From NCBI RefSeq assembly GCF_030463535.1, contig NC_132887.1, positions 20,238,443 to 20,302,442 on the forward strand: 64,000 bases of DNA. Reading direction: 5' to 3'. Positions 25,746 through 38,759 of this stretch are shown here, piece after piece. Position 1 is the first letter of the stretch; each line of letters begins with the position of its first letter. Position numbers and translations under genes: made by a program. The notes beneath the pieces were generated by a model that was not told the DNA's origin, made no database searches, and saw only the letters and a list, made by a program, of their open reading frames with translations. The DNA is from Salminus brasiliensis (lineage: Eukaryota; Chordata; Actinopteri; Characiformes; Bryconidae).

Positions 25746-26619
25746 AAAAGTGCAATGCTTAATATTGACTTATAAATAGGGATATAAGCTTAAATATATG
25801 TCTACTTTGTTTTACAATTTGACAATTTAACTGTAATTCAGTCTATATCTGTGAAAGAAACCGTTTAGTAGGCCAAAAATGTCAATAAAGGTTTCAGTAT
25901 GTAGTCAATATATTTTTCTATTTCTATCTAGAGTAGCATAAGCATGTGTACCTGCCAACATACCGTCCAGTAACCTTAACATGCTAGTGTTGTAGCTTCT
26001 AAACTCAATGCTTCCCGGCTTAACCAATCAGGGATTGGCCCCATGCGGTGTTGAACAGTGTTTTGGAGGTGTGTGCTACTGTTTAGAAAATCTTTATCTG
26101 CCTCTTTATGCAAATATTTAAAATTTCATATCTGTAGACATATAAAACAGCCTTTCTTTGGAGAGAGAAAATAAGAGATACCTGATACCTGCTAAGACGT
26201 ACTACACATAGGGAAGTTTAAAGGACAGAGAGGATATTAGAGTGGTTGGGAGGATGTGAGTGAGGCCTGCTGTGGGTTTTCAGTTTCACTCTGCTGTTTA
26301 TTTAGGCTGCAGAACAAAACATTACCTCCTGAGAAAAGGGCAAGTAAAGAAATGGATTGAAACGAAGAACCGTCTCCTCTTTTTATAGATGAAAGATGGA
26401 AGACCTACCCTTGTATCAGTTTAGCCTAATTTAAACATCTGCGAGATGCACGTCTGCATATCTGTGAATAGGCATGGTTGTTGTACTAACTCTGTTGGAG
26501 TTCACAGCTGAAATCAGCAATAGGACTAAGTACTAAATTAAGTAAAACTAATGTATTCTGGTTTGTATACCAAAATGAAAGGCCTCTTAAGGGCTAAGTT
26601 AATGTTGGCAGGAAAATGG

Positions 26620-27110
26620 TAATTGTGGAATTGGGCTTGAGAATTTGGGTTAAACTTAGGGCAAGATTTAGGGCCAGAGTAAACGTTAGGTTTAGGTTTG
26701 GGTTGAGGTTAAAGTTAGGTTTAGGACCAGGGTTAAAAGGTAAGGTGGTGGTTTTGAGTTCTGGTAAGGACAGTTTTCAGGACAAAAGTAAAGGTGTACT
26801 TCTAGGTGTAGACTAGGACTGTAGGTTAGGACTAGGTTTAGGACCAGGATAAAGGTTATGAGTTGAAGTTAAATTTAAGGCTTTAAGGCTTATGGTTCAG
26901 GCCTAGGTGTAGGTTGTGGGTTAAGGTTAGGGGTAGGTTAAGGATCAAGATAAAGCTTAGCTGTAGGTTTTGAGTTGAGGTTAAAGTAAGGGCTAGATTT
27001 AGAACCTGGGTAAAGGTTAGGTGTAGGTTTAGGTGAAGGTTATGTTAGGGTTAGGTGTAGATTTTGAGTTGAGGTTTGAGTTAGGGCTAGATGTAAGACT
27101 GGCTTTAGGG
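26620..27110 (+). repeat. degenerate GGTTAGG/TTTAGG-rich tract
   Basis: Irregular words such as GTTAGGTTTAGG, GGTTAAAGTTAGG and GGTGTAGGTTTTGAGTTG fill nearly 500 bp. The vocabulary is close to the 38.8-39.6 kb minisatellite, without a fixed period. Confidence 0.7.
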
Positions 27111-27623
27111 GTTATTATGTATTATTAAGTGTATTACGTATGTTCTAAGAATCAATATTACATTCAGTTTTAGTAACTGTCAATACTACAGTACATTTTA
27201 CACAGTTCCCCAAGTTTATTAGAATACAGCCTACTGTAGCTGCAAGATACTTGATTATCTTAATTACTCATAAAAAAAACTTTAATGTGTATGGGTTTTA
27301 GTTAGGCAGGCCGTATCTGTCCTTATCTGGATCATCAACTCCTGCCAGTATAAATCATTTAGTGTTAGTGAGGGAGAATGTAACAACAAATATCACTGCG
27401 CCTGATTAAATCTTTAATGCTCCAATTAAGTCATTAATATGCTCCCAGCTTTGTGTGATGAAACAGTTTGATCATGTGTCTGACAAGCAGAAGTCAGGTC
27501 TGAGCTCTTAATTTTGGAGTGCAGCCTGGCACTACAGCACAGTCATAGGCAGACTTAAAGGTGCCAAAGAATGCATTTGATGAGTATTGTAAGTTGTCTT
27601 TTGATGTATAAATTGTGAATAAA

Positions 27624-28110
27624 TAGTATGTCCACATGTTTGTGGACACCTCTTCTAATGACTTTAGAAGTTGCACCCATTGCACACACACACAGCTTGT
27701 CCAGTCCCTGTAGAGAAGTATTGCCCATAGAACAGGACTCTCTGGAGCAGATAAACCTGAACCTATTGGTACCATGCCTAATGCCTGGCATGGGCTAGAG
27801 GGGTACAAAGCCAACCATTATTGAGCTGTGGAGCAGTGGAATAGTGTTTTCTGGAATGATGGTGCTCCAGCCAGTTCTTTTGGGATGCGTTAGGAAGTAG
27901 GCGATGAGGTGGGTTGGTGATTATCCAACATCCTTATCTCACCAACACACCTTGTCACTGAATGCAATCAGAACCTCACAGCAGTGCTCCAACATCTAGT
28001 AGAAAGCCTTCCCTGGACAGCAGATACATTAACTCCAATAACAGCAGGATGAACTGTTGAAGAAACAATGAATGAGCAGGTGTCCCAATACTTTTGTCCA
28101 TATAGTGTGT
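27624..28110 (+). mobile_element. family A DNA element (copy 3, near full length)
   Basis: TIRs TATGTCCACATGTTTGTGG (left) and CCAATACTTTTGTCCATATAG (right, inverted) bracket about 487 bp. This is the best-preserved copy in the window and a good reference for the family. Confidence 0.8.
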
Positions 28111-28164
28111 ATGACATCAACACAGCTGCTCTTGTGTGGCACTCACAAGACTAAATTGCCTGCT

Positions 28165-28310
28165 AGGTGTGAGTGTGTGTGTGTGAGTGGGTGTGTGTGT
28201 GGTCCATCCTGCGATGGACGGGCACCCTACCCAGGGGGTATTACTGCCTCGTGCCTAATGATCCCAGGTAGGCCCAACAGTCGTGTTAATCCTTCTGGAC
28301 ACATAAAATG
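28165..28310 (+). repeat. SINE-like repeat tail
   Basis: A GTGTG tract followed by CATCCTGCGATGGACGGGCA, GGGGGTATTACTGCCTCGTG and CCTAATGATCCCAGGTAGGC. This order is common in fish interspersed repeats. A fragment with CTGGACCCACCACGACCCTG recurs near 20085. Confidence 0.55.
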
Positions 28311-28319
28311 CCTCCTCTC

Positions 28320-29180
28320 TTCTCAATAGGCTCCTGTGAGGTTGCACAGGGCCGACATCATACGATCATTTTCTATCCTTACCTGCAATCAAACTTGTCC
28401 AAACTTTTGAACAGCAGCGATGCCAAACTTTTGAACAGTACTGTAGGTCTCTACTGGGTGTCTTGTTTCTCTCTTTGTGGCTTGGAAGATTGCTTCTGAC
28501 AGAAGGGTGTGTTCTGTGTGAAAAGCCCAACTGGGGGAAACATGCTGTCACTGTTCCAGGTACAAGGCTAAACACATTGGCTGGGTTTGGAACGTGCTGG
28601 TCTATAGCTGTCAAAAGCCAGCTATTGAGAGCGCACAGCAGAGGCGAGAGAGAGCGAGTGGAGTCAGTCAGTGTCTTTGACAGCTGGCTTGCAGACAGAC
28701 AGTCCGCAGGCTGAAACAGGAGCCACTAAAGCCCACTGAAGCCCGGCAACCTCTGTAGACCCGCAGGGACGGCCAGCTCCTACAGCCAATTACTGCCCAG
28801 AGCAGGCCAGACTGGCCGATGCCCTAACGCCTCAGTCCTCAAGTTTGAAAGCCTCCAATTAGCATCCATAGACGGATACAAATCCAAACATATGGCACAG
28901 GTTAAAAGCTCAGGCACACCTGATTGGATGTGTGTTGATCATAATTATAAAGACTTTCTAATTTGCAGGCCTGTCATTAAAAAGGTATATTCTTTATCTG
29001 CTACATCTGCATTGTACTGGTGATTACCATAGGGGATCGTGCCGGTCTCATTTCCCTGTACAGAACACAGACCCAAAATTCAGAAGCCAGTGTGGACGGT
29101 CGCTGAATTGTTTTGAATAAGTATTCAAAATACATATTTTTCGTGTCTTTAGTATTATTCTAATTCTACTTGGGAGGAGG
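28320..29180. other. unique DNA with GC-richer block
   Basis: 28610-28870 is GC-richer and repeat-free (GCCGATGCCCTAACGCC). No coding support. Confidence 0.45.
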
Positions 29181-29181
29181 T

Positions 29182-29212
<31 letters not shown>

Positions 29213-29376
29213 GTAATAAGACTTATATGTTACTGTATGCCACGTCCCTGTATGCCCCTCTACACCACACTCACACACTTACCCTCACACATACATTCAT
29301 TATGTTATCTGGTTTCTGTATGCCAGGCTATGCAGACTGAGTGGAGACTGTAAGAGTTGTATAGTATCAAAGTATC

Positions 29377-29462
<86 letters not shown>

Positions 29463-29470
29463 AGAGAGAT
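29180..29470 (+). repeat. cluster of GT, poly(G) and GA microsatellites
   Basis: A (TG)n and G14-15 run at about 29180-29213 and a 50-bp (TG)n tract from 29378, followed by (GTGAGA)n to 29468. The space between holds ordinary sequence. Confidence 0.88.
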
Positions 29471-30719
29471 CAGTGACTCCTTTAGGACAGATCACTCTGC
29501 CCCAGTGACTGACCCGTTGCTCTGCTATGCTGTACTCAGCTATGAGGATCAAGCGGACTATGTTGTATGTGCACATACTATCACCCATGGAAGACTGAAT
29601 GGATGTGTGAGCTCTAAGCTTTTCCAAGGGATGTCCAAGGGAAAAGCGCACACTCTGAGCTCTGTCATATCCATCCATTTCTAATTTATACGATCTTCTT
29701 GTGTGAGATGATATAGCATATAGTATTCTGAGGCCTGAACCTTAGGTCGTAAAACCTTAGGTTCATAATTTGGCTATTAATGGCTATTATTCGTTTTACT
29801 GGTTTTACTGGTTTTACTGATCAGTCAAAAAAAAAAAAATTGTATTGAATTCCCTGAAGAACTTGGTCATTCTTTTTGTTTTGAATACAATTAGTACAGT
29901 CTTTAAGAGGGGAAAAAAAAAAAACACCACATTTTCTCCCCAAAACAAAATCCTCAAACTTAAAGCACTTGATACATGTTGATATACCAGGCTAACACTC
30001 CAGTACGGTGTCTGTCACTACCAGGCTGCTGCTACTTTTACACTAATGTGCCGCTGTTTTGTGGTAGATGAGTTTTATGGAGTCGACTCGGATTCTCGAC
30101 TCCTGCCACTGAGTGCACCTGAAACTACTAATTACAAACTAGCTGAACATATTTAACACAGCACAGTTTTCTTCCACAGCAGTTGGACGTTATCTTGCTT
30201 CCTGATGCTGGAGTAGCTATTCTAGGTTTCTGTTCTCCCTTAAATGGTGCAGCAATGGAAGGGAACATTTGAATAAGAGACTGAAAAACAAGATTCAATA
30301 TCCTCCTGAAAATGTACTTAAATTTGTTCTTGAGAAAAGTCCTAACTTGGAGAAAGAGGATGAGACTAATTGATGTGTTTTTGAACCACAGAATTCTTCA
30401 CACATATGCTCCTACAATGATGGACCCCATTGCCCTCTCAAACTGAACAAATCTCAAATAGAAAGAAAACAATGTTGAATGTCAAAATCCAGTGTCACAA
30501 CTAAATTACCAAGCAGACGCTCACAGAAGTAAAACAGCGAACATAGCTTAATGCACAAAGGCCAATCCGATAGAATGGTCAGTAAACAGACACAGGTCAG
30601 TAATGAGCAGGCAGTAATGCAATACATGAGAACCACGAGTAAGGGTCAAAACCAGAAAGGGGGGGGGGTGGGGGTGTCAAAATTAAAAAGAAAGGGTCAA
30701 GAACATGGGAGACCAATGT

Positions 30720-30860
30720 GGATGGATGAATGGATGGATGGATACTTTATTGATCCCAAAGGAAATTTATCATTCAGTAGCAATTGCACAATTAGAAATA
30801 GAATACATATAAAAAAAAATAATAAAAATATTATTAATAATAATAATAAAAAATATATGG
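30720..30860 (+). repeat. repeat end with (GGAT)n and TTTATTGATCCCAAAGG
   Basis: GGATGGATGGATACTTTATT followed by GATCCCAAAGGAAATTT, a very common fish retroelement terminus, and then an A/AAT-rich stretch. Confidence 0.55.
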
Positions 30861-31108
30861 GGGGTGTTATTTTATGGTGTGTGCTTGGTGAGATTGTGAC
30901 TGTTGGGCTTTAACTCCCAACCCTGGTAATGGGAGCCCAGTGCACTTCCACTGCACCACCACAGCTGTGAGAGGTGGCAGTATAAACACTGTTAATAAGC
31001 AATATAGAAAAAGGGCAGGAAAACAAAAGGAAACACCAGGAGTGGCGTTTACTCAAACAAAAGACAACTCAACTCAATTTATCGAGCCACTGCTTACAAA
31101 CGTTTTTG

Positions 31109-31246
31109 CTTTTAACTTTAGCTTTTCTTCACTGTTCACAACTCAAACTCTTCTCTTTTAACTTCAGCTTTTCTTCACTGTTCACAACTCAAACTCTTCT
31201 CTTTTAACTTCAGCTTTTCTTCACTGTTCACAACTCAAACCCACTG
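31109..31246 (+). repeat. three-copy 46-bp tandem repeat
   Basis: Unit CTTTTAACTTCAGCTTTTC plus TTCACTGTTCACAACTC plus AAACTCTTCT, present three times with nearly identical sequence. It sits just before a CpG-bearing block at 31240-31450 of unknown nature. Confidence 0.85.
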
Positions 31247-32249
31247 TTACCGTTCGCCCCTCTACAAAGGTGCGACAGGGAAGTGTGTTTGGCTGGGTGT
31301 ATTTATACCGTGCCACACAGGTGGGTCTGGTCAGGGTTGATTACCACTGGGGATTCTGGGGCTTGGTGTTCTTTGCTCCAGCTCCACCAGCTTTCGTACC
31401 TTTTGCTGGCCAGGCCCCCTGCTGGTGGCTGACGGTACACACTGCCTGCTCACAATGACAACACTTAAGAAATATGTGCATATATTGCTATTTAAGGAAA
31501 GTGTCAGTAGTGTCAGGAGTGCAGATGTACAGTTCAGTGTAAATAGTGCAGATTAAAGCTATGATTCAACTTAAGAGACATAAGAGACTCAGTCCTCATA
31601 ATAATGCCCAGTAAGCACAGAAACCAGTGGCTACAAACAGGTGAATAGCATCAGTAGTCCGATGAAGCTGATCTGTGGAAAAGGTTGTGATTGGTGGAAG
31701 GTGACTACATGACTTGAGGAGGTAGTGTGACCTGTAAGTGGGTTTTTGAAGGTTCTACTTATGAACAGTTGGTGAATGAGGCCCAATGTTTCCAGTCCTG
31801 GTTTATTGTGACCATAATCGTTTGGTTTCCCCCTGCAGGTGTGTGCAGTGCAGTTATTAATAAAACATTCTTCACATATTTCATTTACAAACAGGGATTT
31901 CTAAAGAATCATTCGTTTAAGGGTCCTTAGAGAACCTGAAGTGGTTCTTCTGTGGCATTAAAACTCTTTTTGGTTCTGTTTGGCACTATTATTTTTAAGC
32001 GTGTTAGACATATAAGGATGTGTGTAATGTGTTCAGGGATGAGTTGATGTTGGGGTTCAAATGCTGACTCTTGCAGGTGAACTTTTCTAGAAGTTCGAAC
32101 TGTGTTTGTTTAGTGAACTGAGTGAATGAGCTGAGTCAGACGTGCTGTAATAGCACTCTTCTCTGTGTCTGAGCTGTGTGCTGCACTGCAGGCTGGATTC
32201 ATTTAGACTACCAGATACTGAAGGTCAGACTGAGAGAGACTCAGAGTGC

Positions 32250-32502
32250 TCATCTTGCACAGCTCTCTCACTCTCTCTCTCTCTTGCACATGCCCTCACC
32301 CTTTCAGTCTCTTTCTTTTTCTCTCTCCCTGGTTCTTTCGCACTCTTTCTATCTCTCTCATGCTCTCCCTTACCCACCATGTCTCTCTCTTTCACTCCCT
32401 GCTTCTCCATGTTGTTCTCTTCCTCTTTTACTCAACATCATCCATCTTTCTCTCTCTCACTTACCTGGTCTCTCTTACTCTTCCTGTCTTTCTCTTTCAT
32501 CC

Positions 32503-32565
<63 letters not shown>

Positions 32566-33100
32566 CTACCGTGTCCCCCTCTCTCTCATCCTACATCCTC
32601 TGTCTTTCCCCCTCATCCGTCATCTCTCTCTCTGGCTATCTCCCTCTCTCTCTTGCCCACCATGTCTCTCTTTTTCCATCTCCCTGTCTCTCTTTCCATC
32701 TCTCTCTCTCTCTCTCTTATATATGTCTCTCCCTCATCCCTATCTGTGTTCCTCTTACGCACCATGTTTCTCTCTTTCTTTCACCCACCATGTCTCTCTC
32801 ACTCTCCATCTCTCTATTTTTCTCTCTGTCCCTCTATCTCTCTCACATACCCTCCATGTCATTCTCACTTTCTCTCATCCACCATGTGTCTCTCTCTCCA
32901 TCCTGTCTCTTATACTTTCTCTCCCCTTCACCTGTTTTTTTCTCTCTATCTGTATCTCCCTGTCTCTCTTTGTCCCTCCATGTCTCTTCTCTCTTACCTA
33001 CCATGTCTCTCTTTCTATTTCCCTGTCTCTCTCTTACCCTTTATCTCTATGTCTCCTTCTTTCTCTCACCCTCCCTATCTCACTTTCTTTCTATATTTCC

Positions 33101-33148
<48 letters not shown>

Positions 33149-33160
33149 TGGTCATAAATC
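32250..33160 (+). repeat. 0.9-kb polypyrimidine tract
   Basis: A nearly pure C/T plus strand including (CT)n runs at 32507-32563 and 33104-33146. Recurring CACCATGTCTCTC words suggest a decayed minisatellite. All three plus frames stay open over about 900 bp because stop codons need purines. I do not regard these as genes. Confidence 0.92.
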
Positions 33161-34790
33161 CTCTCTCAGCCGGGTCGCTCCTGCTGGCTCTGTTATGGAG
33201 CTCACAGGTTGCTGTCTGCTGATGTAGAGTGTGGTGTACTGGGGGTCTCTGTGCAGCCGTGCTGTAACAGAGAGCCACTGTACAAGCGAGCGCGCTCAGG
33301 ACAGCTGACTAAATCAGACACTCATGCTCTGTATGAGAGCGCCTCTCTGAGAACAGGGCGGTACAGGAGCAGAGGCAGTTTCTCCTTTACGACTGAGGCT
33401 GTACTGACACTGCTGGTGTTTTTTTATTACTTTACTCGGCTTCCTCTCCTGCTGAGACTGCACTGAGAGACAGTGTTAGAACGGCATTTCAGACCTTCAT
33501 AACTCACTTTCCCTTTAGGGACTTTTAACCGTGAAAAGTCTGGAGGTATTACTGTCACTTTGATTTACATTACAGAATCATTAAAAAAAATCTGAAATAT
33601 AAATCTTTGATGTGTTAAAGTTCTGTTCACATGTTGAGCAAATCTACAGAAACAGAAGCTAACCCATACAGACTTCATTCATACCTGTTTATACTTCATG
33701 TGACTAGTATCTGTATTGTATCCTGATAAGATTTTAGCCACTTGGTAGTCAAATGCGTCTTCAGTTGGTCAGGCTGAAGTCCGAGTGCTGTGTCGGACAG
33801 AATATGCAAATCCATTCCACTCGTTGCACAGAAATTATTACTGATTTGGTTGTACTGGGAGGTACATTATAAATGCATCTTGGGTGTGTTTACACTCACC
33901 CTCATCCAGATATAATCTGGATACTCAAGACACATGAAGTGACCAGGTGTAAATGGGGTCTTACATATATCTGCTTAGTCCGTCTACAGCTGAAGTTATA
34001 AGGAATGTTTCAGCATGGACTGCTTTTAAAAGCACAGTACAAACATTTAAATTCATTTGCATTTAAATAAATAAACAAATTATATTATTTATGTATTATT
34101 CTTTATAGAGATTGCATTTTTTAACCTCAACCTTTCAATTAAAGAATGACGCAAATTTAGCAAAAAATAAAGTCTAGAAAAAATGTAATATAGCTAAAAA
34201 GTGTTAAATATTGTTAATTGTATTGTCACACTCACATACTTGGATTACATGTATTCACAATTCACAGAAAGGGTGGGTTTTAGCCGAAAAGTGTGGGTGG
34301 GGGGTTTAACAGTATTGCTTACAGCATTTGTTGCAGGTTCTGCTTGAGTAACAAGTGATTATACAGTGGATTATATGACCATAGAGATCAGGTTCTGCTC
34401 TCTAGTGATATAATCTGAGCTGGATACAGAGAACCCCCATTATGGAATCTTGTGCAATGCTGATCCTACAGTTTCTATGGACATGATGTGTAACAGTTCA
34501 ATATAGAACTATTGCCTCTACTAAAGTACCCTTGAAAACCTCTTTTTATAGGATCAGTCATCAATTCAAAACCATGTTCCAGCAGTGTTAAATGCAGGAA
34601 GCCTGCAGTTTGCTTTGTAATAGCTTGATAACATTACTAGAATGATGGCTGTTAGTGCTTTGATAGGATTTCATGGGTTGTGTTAGCTTCATGCTACCAG
34701 TGGCTGTGTATTCCCTTTTATTTTTATTTTTATTTTTTTTTACATTTATGCTACATTTCCAAACAGGAAATATGTTAGGACAGCTAAGCT
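33160..34790. other. no gene seen; GC-richer shoulder after the CT tract
   Basis: 33160-33480 is GC-richer (CAAGCGAGCGCGCTCAGGAC) with an 85-aa frame lacking any domain; beyond this the sequence is AT-rich. A promoter for a non-coding RNA is possible but unsupported. Confidence 0.4.
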
Positions 34791-34794
34791 GGTC

Positions 34795-34925
34795 CAGCTA
34801 ATTCCACCAGCTGGCTTACCAGCATAGGGTATGTTTTGACCTTGATGACCAGCTTTTTAACCACCTTGACCATTAGAGACCAGCTTTGACCATCTGAAAC
34901 CAGCCATCCAAAACCAGGGTCTTAG
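34795..34925. repeat. GACCAGC-rich degenerate repeat
   Basis: Clustered GACCAGC and GCTGGT words (for example GATGACCAGCTTTTTAACC, then AGAGACCAGCTTTGACC). The same style recurs at 54830-55040 in rsad2 intron 1. Confidence 0.5.
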
Positions 34926-34984
34926 CTGAATTTTGCAGCAGGCTAAATATCACTATGTTCAATCACAAACTGACAACCAAACAT

Positions 34985-35371
34985 ATACTATATGTCCAAA
35001 TGCACACAAACACACACACACAGGTGTGGGCTAGAGGGGTATGAAGCACCCCCATCATTGAGCTGTGGAGCAGTGGAACTGAGTTCTCTGGAATGACCAT
35101 GCTCCATCAAATACTTTTGGGATGAGTTGGGGAACTGGGGATGAGGTGGGGTGGAGATCATCCAACATCCTGACTTCCCTAACACTCTTGTTGCCGAATG
35201 CAATCAGATCCTCACAGCAGTGTCCCAAAATCTAGTAGAAAGGCTTCCCTGGACAGTAGAGACAGTTACTCCAACAAAAGCAGGATTATTAAAACTCTTT
35301 TTTAATGTTCTTTGACTTCGGACGAAACAATGAATGAGTAGGTGTCCTAATACTTTTGTCCACATAGTGTG
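34985..35371 (+). mobile_element. family A DNA element (copy 4, internal deletion)
   Basis: Left TIR TACTATATGTCCAAATG runs directly into a short CA tract and then GTGTGGGCTAGAGGGG, so about 110 bp of the interior is missing. The right TIR, TACTTTTGTCCACATAGTGT, is intact. Confidence 0.75.
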
Positions 35372-35639
35372 CCTTAGAACCAATGCTGAAGTTACCTGAG
35401 TCTGACCGAAAAGGCTAACCTACATTCAGAGTTGCTCCATGTTTATGTTGGCATCATCTGAGAAACTGACCCTAAACCAGCTCCTGTAGACGAGTTGTCT
35501 GGGCAGCAAGTTGCTCTTGATAAATGCTGGCTGTGTTAGTCAATGATGTCTCCATAGAAATATGCCCCAATACACACAGAATAGCAGCATGTGGAGTGCT
35601 GTAGAGTGCATGTCAGGCTTCTAAGGCTTTCAGGCTTTT

Positions 35640-36420
35640 CAATGCACATGATTTGTTGATAAAACATTATTTCTTCTCCGAGAGCAGCCCCTGCGTAGCC
35701 ATTCTGCCTCAGAAACTGTGTGTCATATTTACACAGACTGTATTGATGACGTTCTTTGTGCAGCCTCCTTAAAAAAAGATCTTGAAGGGAGACATATTTC
35801 AGATTGATAGCGTATCAAACTGTGCGGAGTCCGGAGGCTTTCCAAGCCTCGGAGGGACCTCCAGTCCAGTTACCTTTGAGAAAAATAGAAAAAAAAATGG
35901 ACAGAGGGGCTTGGGAGCTGGCAGCAAGCCTGCTCTCTTGTTAGCCCGTCTGGCGGTGGCCTGCCAAGCACACAGACACACACACACACACGGTTGATTA
36001 TTGAGATGAACAGCTATAAACTCTGTATTTTAAGAGGCGGAGTGAGGGGACTGTAAAGCAGGGAAGATGTGTGGATCTTAAGCTCACTGCGAGGAGGCTA
36101 AATGGGTGTAGAGGGATTGGTGGGGCTTAGTCGGGATAAGAAACTAGGATCTAGCTAGGCTCTTCCCGCACCCCCAGGGCTTTCAGTAGTGCGGCCTGTG
36201 ACAAAGAAGGGAGGTGCTCAAATTGAAATCTATCAGGCCGATGTCCAGGCCGTAACACTCTGTGGTCACTCTGATGGCTTGTAGGGTGAAAAAAGTGCTC
36301 ATGAAATATTTACCTCCAACCGCGGTTGATGAAATATGGGCTTACTGTATGGGGATTCTGGCTTGAGGGATAATTAGAAAAGTGCTTTAGGGCTTTTGAT
36401 GAGTGTCCATGTTCCTAATG
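35640..36420. promoter_or_regulatory. candidate conserved non-coding element
   Basis: Repeat-poor block including AAGGGAGGTGCTCAAATTG, ATCAGGCCGATGTCCAGGCC and TCATGAAATATTTACCTCC. It has balanced composition and no coding signature. Confidence 0.3.
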
Positions 36421-36759
36421 GGAGCCGCTTGTATATCGTCACTGTCAGTCAGTTGCATGTGAATACAATATGTTGCATCAACACAAATGCTGCCTTTCAA
36501 CTGACTTCTTCTGGCAAGAATTGTGTTGATGTAACACCTTTTATTCACATGCAACCGACTGACACTTTGGAATCATGCCATTTTCTCAGTGCGCTAATAG
36601 AATAAGATAAATTCGCTACAAAAAAAATTGGAAAAAAAAAAACAGGAACCGAAGAAACAAAGCAAAAATAAGTCTTTTGTGAAGAATAAAAGACAGTTGT
36701 GAACCCTTAGACCAGAATACCAGAAGTCCAGAAGCCAGTAGTCCACACACAGTCCACAA

Positions 36760-37162
36760 GCTATCTCACCTGTCTCATCACACCTCCATCCCATACCAAC
36801 ACACTCTGCTCCCTGCACCTACTTACTGGAACTGTGACCTCTGCTCAGTCACACTGCACCCGCAGAGACTTCTCCCCACTCACACTACACTTGAATTGAC
36901 ATCTTATCCAGTGTCTTTATGTAAATAGTACTGTAAACATTTTAGATTATATATTAAACAGTGCAATGATGTAAATAGAGAGTGGGTATAGTGTGTGTAT
37001 AGTATATGTATAGGGTAAGTTCATGTGTATATATTCTGTATTCTACTCTGTAAATATCTGTGTTTTTACTACCGTGAGGGACTATGCATCTATGCAAGTT
37101 TTTCACTCACTTTTACACCCGTCCAATGTGATGTGACAATAAATGTGATTTGATTTGATTTT
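36760..37162 (+). mobile_element. LINE-type 3' tail
   Basis: CTCACACTACACTTGAATTG, then TATGCAAGTTTTTCACTCAC and GATGTGACAATAAATGTG, ending in a (TGATT)n repeat. A short tandem tail after AATAAA is characteristic of fish non-LTR retrotransposons. Confidence 0.55.
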
Positions 37163-37299
37163 ATGCGATATTGAAGTACTGGAGAACAGCCTCATTAATG
37201 GCTTCAGTCTTGTCTTAGCCTCAGCATAATTTTGACTAATTATTATTCACTAAATGTCAGTTAGCGGAACGATAAGAGGTCAAGCTGCTAGTTTTTTTG

Positions 37300-37600
37300 T
37301 TTGTTTGTTTGTTTATTGCATATTGCATATTATTGCAATTTGGACCATCAATTACCCAACCCGTACATACTCTCCTCCCCATCGCACGCAATGCCCCCGA
37401 CACTAGTGAGGGCGTCACATGCCCCCTCTAACACGTGTGCAGTTAAGCCGCTTATTTTTCATCACCAATGCAACATTACTGGGCAACCATACTCACTATC
37501 TTGAAGACACCAGCGACGGCCTGCACCACAGCGCACCCTGGAGAGAGCAAGGCCAAGGATCCTAGTGACACTGCTGGACCGCTCATGGCCCCAACAGGAT
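37300..37600 (+). repeat. (GTTT)n plus unclassified interspersed repeat
   Basis: GTTTGTTTGTTTGTTTATTG leads into a CpG-bearing stretch: GAGGGCGTCACATGCCCCC, then CTAACACGTGTGCAGTTAAG and CCTAGTGACACTGCTGGACC. It resembles a repeated fish sequence; no gene. Confidence 0.4.
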
Positions 37601-37825
37601 TGCTAGTTTTATTTTTTAATTTGTTAATTTTATTTTTTTTCAAAACATCTTCAGTTTAGCAGACTCTGGAGTGGTGGTGCACTGTTCTACTGTGCAGCAA
37701 CACCTGCACAGGCATTCCATTCATGGAAGAGTCTTCAAAAGAATATTTAATGAATATGTTTTATGCTTGAATGAGTAAAGGTGTGTTTGGAGAAAGAAAT
37801 GTAAAATTTGTAAAATGTTTATCTG

Positions 37826-37944
37826 CTTCAGAGACCTCGATTCTATTGGCAGTACTTCTCGACATTGGCCAGTATTAGGTGCAACTTAAAGTAGCTGAAT
37901 AGGAATGGGAATAGGTGTCCACACACATATGGATATATAGTGTA
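37826..37944 (-). mobile_element. family A fragment
   Basis: Inverted terminal fragment: TTCTATTGGCAGTACTTCTC, then TGCAACTTAAAGTAGCTGAA, ending GTGTCCACACACATATGG. Only about 120 bp of one end is retained. Confidence 0.6.
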
Positions 37945-38683
37945 TTTGAAATATTGACTAGATTTAGGGAATAGACATGGAATAGACTTTACTTACCAGT
38001 ACATCACTGTTTACACGTTTATGCTGTAGCTCAGCTTAGTTTATATAGCCATAGCATTTACTGAGTATAACAGCACTCTTGCTTCTCCTATAAAAGTTGC
38101 CTTTCAGAGATGTGAGGTTTTGTTGTGACAGTGACATGATATGACCTAGCACAGGTTGAATTCACATTTGCTCCAGTTAATAATGCATAGTGGGGCCAGT
38201 AGGTTGTCTGGGAGCACTTTGTCAGACACTGCATTGTAATTCTTCTGCTCACTGTGAGCAAACACACAACGCCCCACCCCACCTCACCCCCCACACACAC
38301 ATACCCAGTACACGTCTCCTTCAAAGACCAGCTCTCTCCCCTGGTACTCAAACTAGAATACAGGTTCAAGATCAAGTTGCTTCTTTATTATTTGGGAGTA
38401 TTTTTTTCTCTTTTTTGGGGGATGTTGGGGGAGGTTGTTCCGACCTTGCCGGCACTTTAGTTTCAAGGGGGCTGCGTAAAACAAACCCAAATGTCATACA
38501 GGCCGCCTGAAAAAAAGTATGACAAAAGTCGAATGTTAAATCTGTGAATCTGTGTCACACTGATGGAGTTTTACACGTCATGCCATTAACGGCCCTAAGA
38601 CAGAAATAAACACTCCTTTTGGAATAAGAAGCTGCACAGCTGTGAAGCACCGCAGCAGGCTTGGCTTTTCATTTATTCCTTAG

Positions 38684-38688
<5 letters not shown>

Positions 38689-38738
<50 letters not shown>
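38689..38738 (+). repeat. (AG)n microsatellite
   Basis: About 25 uninterrupted AG units immediately before the 35-bp minisatellite region. Confidence 0.92.
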
Positions 38739-38739
<1 letters not shown>

Positions 38740-38759
38740 AACATGATCTTACAAAGGAT

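Noticed and set aside
26620-27110. Interstitial telomere (TTAGGG)n
   Set aside because: GGTTAGG-like words are irregular and (TTAGGG) is not repeated in tandem.
32176-33227. Three overlapping 303-349-codon ORFs
   Set aside because: They are open only because the strand is nearly pure C/T, so stop codons cannot occur; the products are Ser/Leu/Phe/Pro repeats in every frame.
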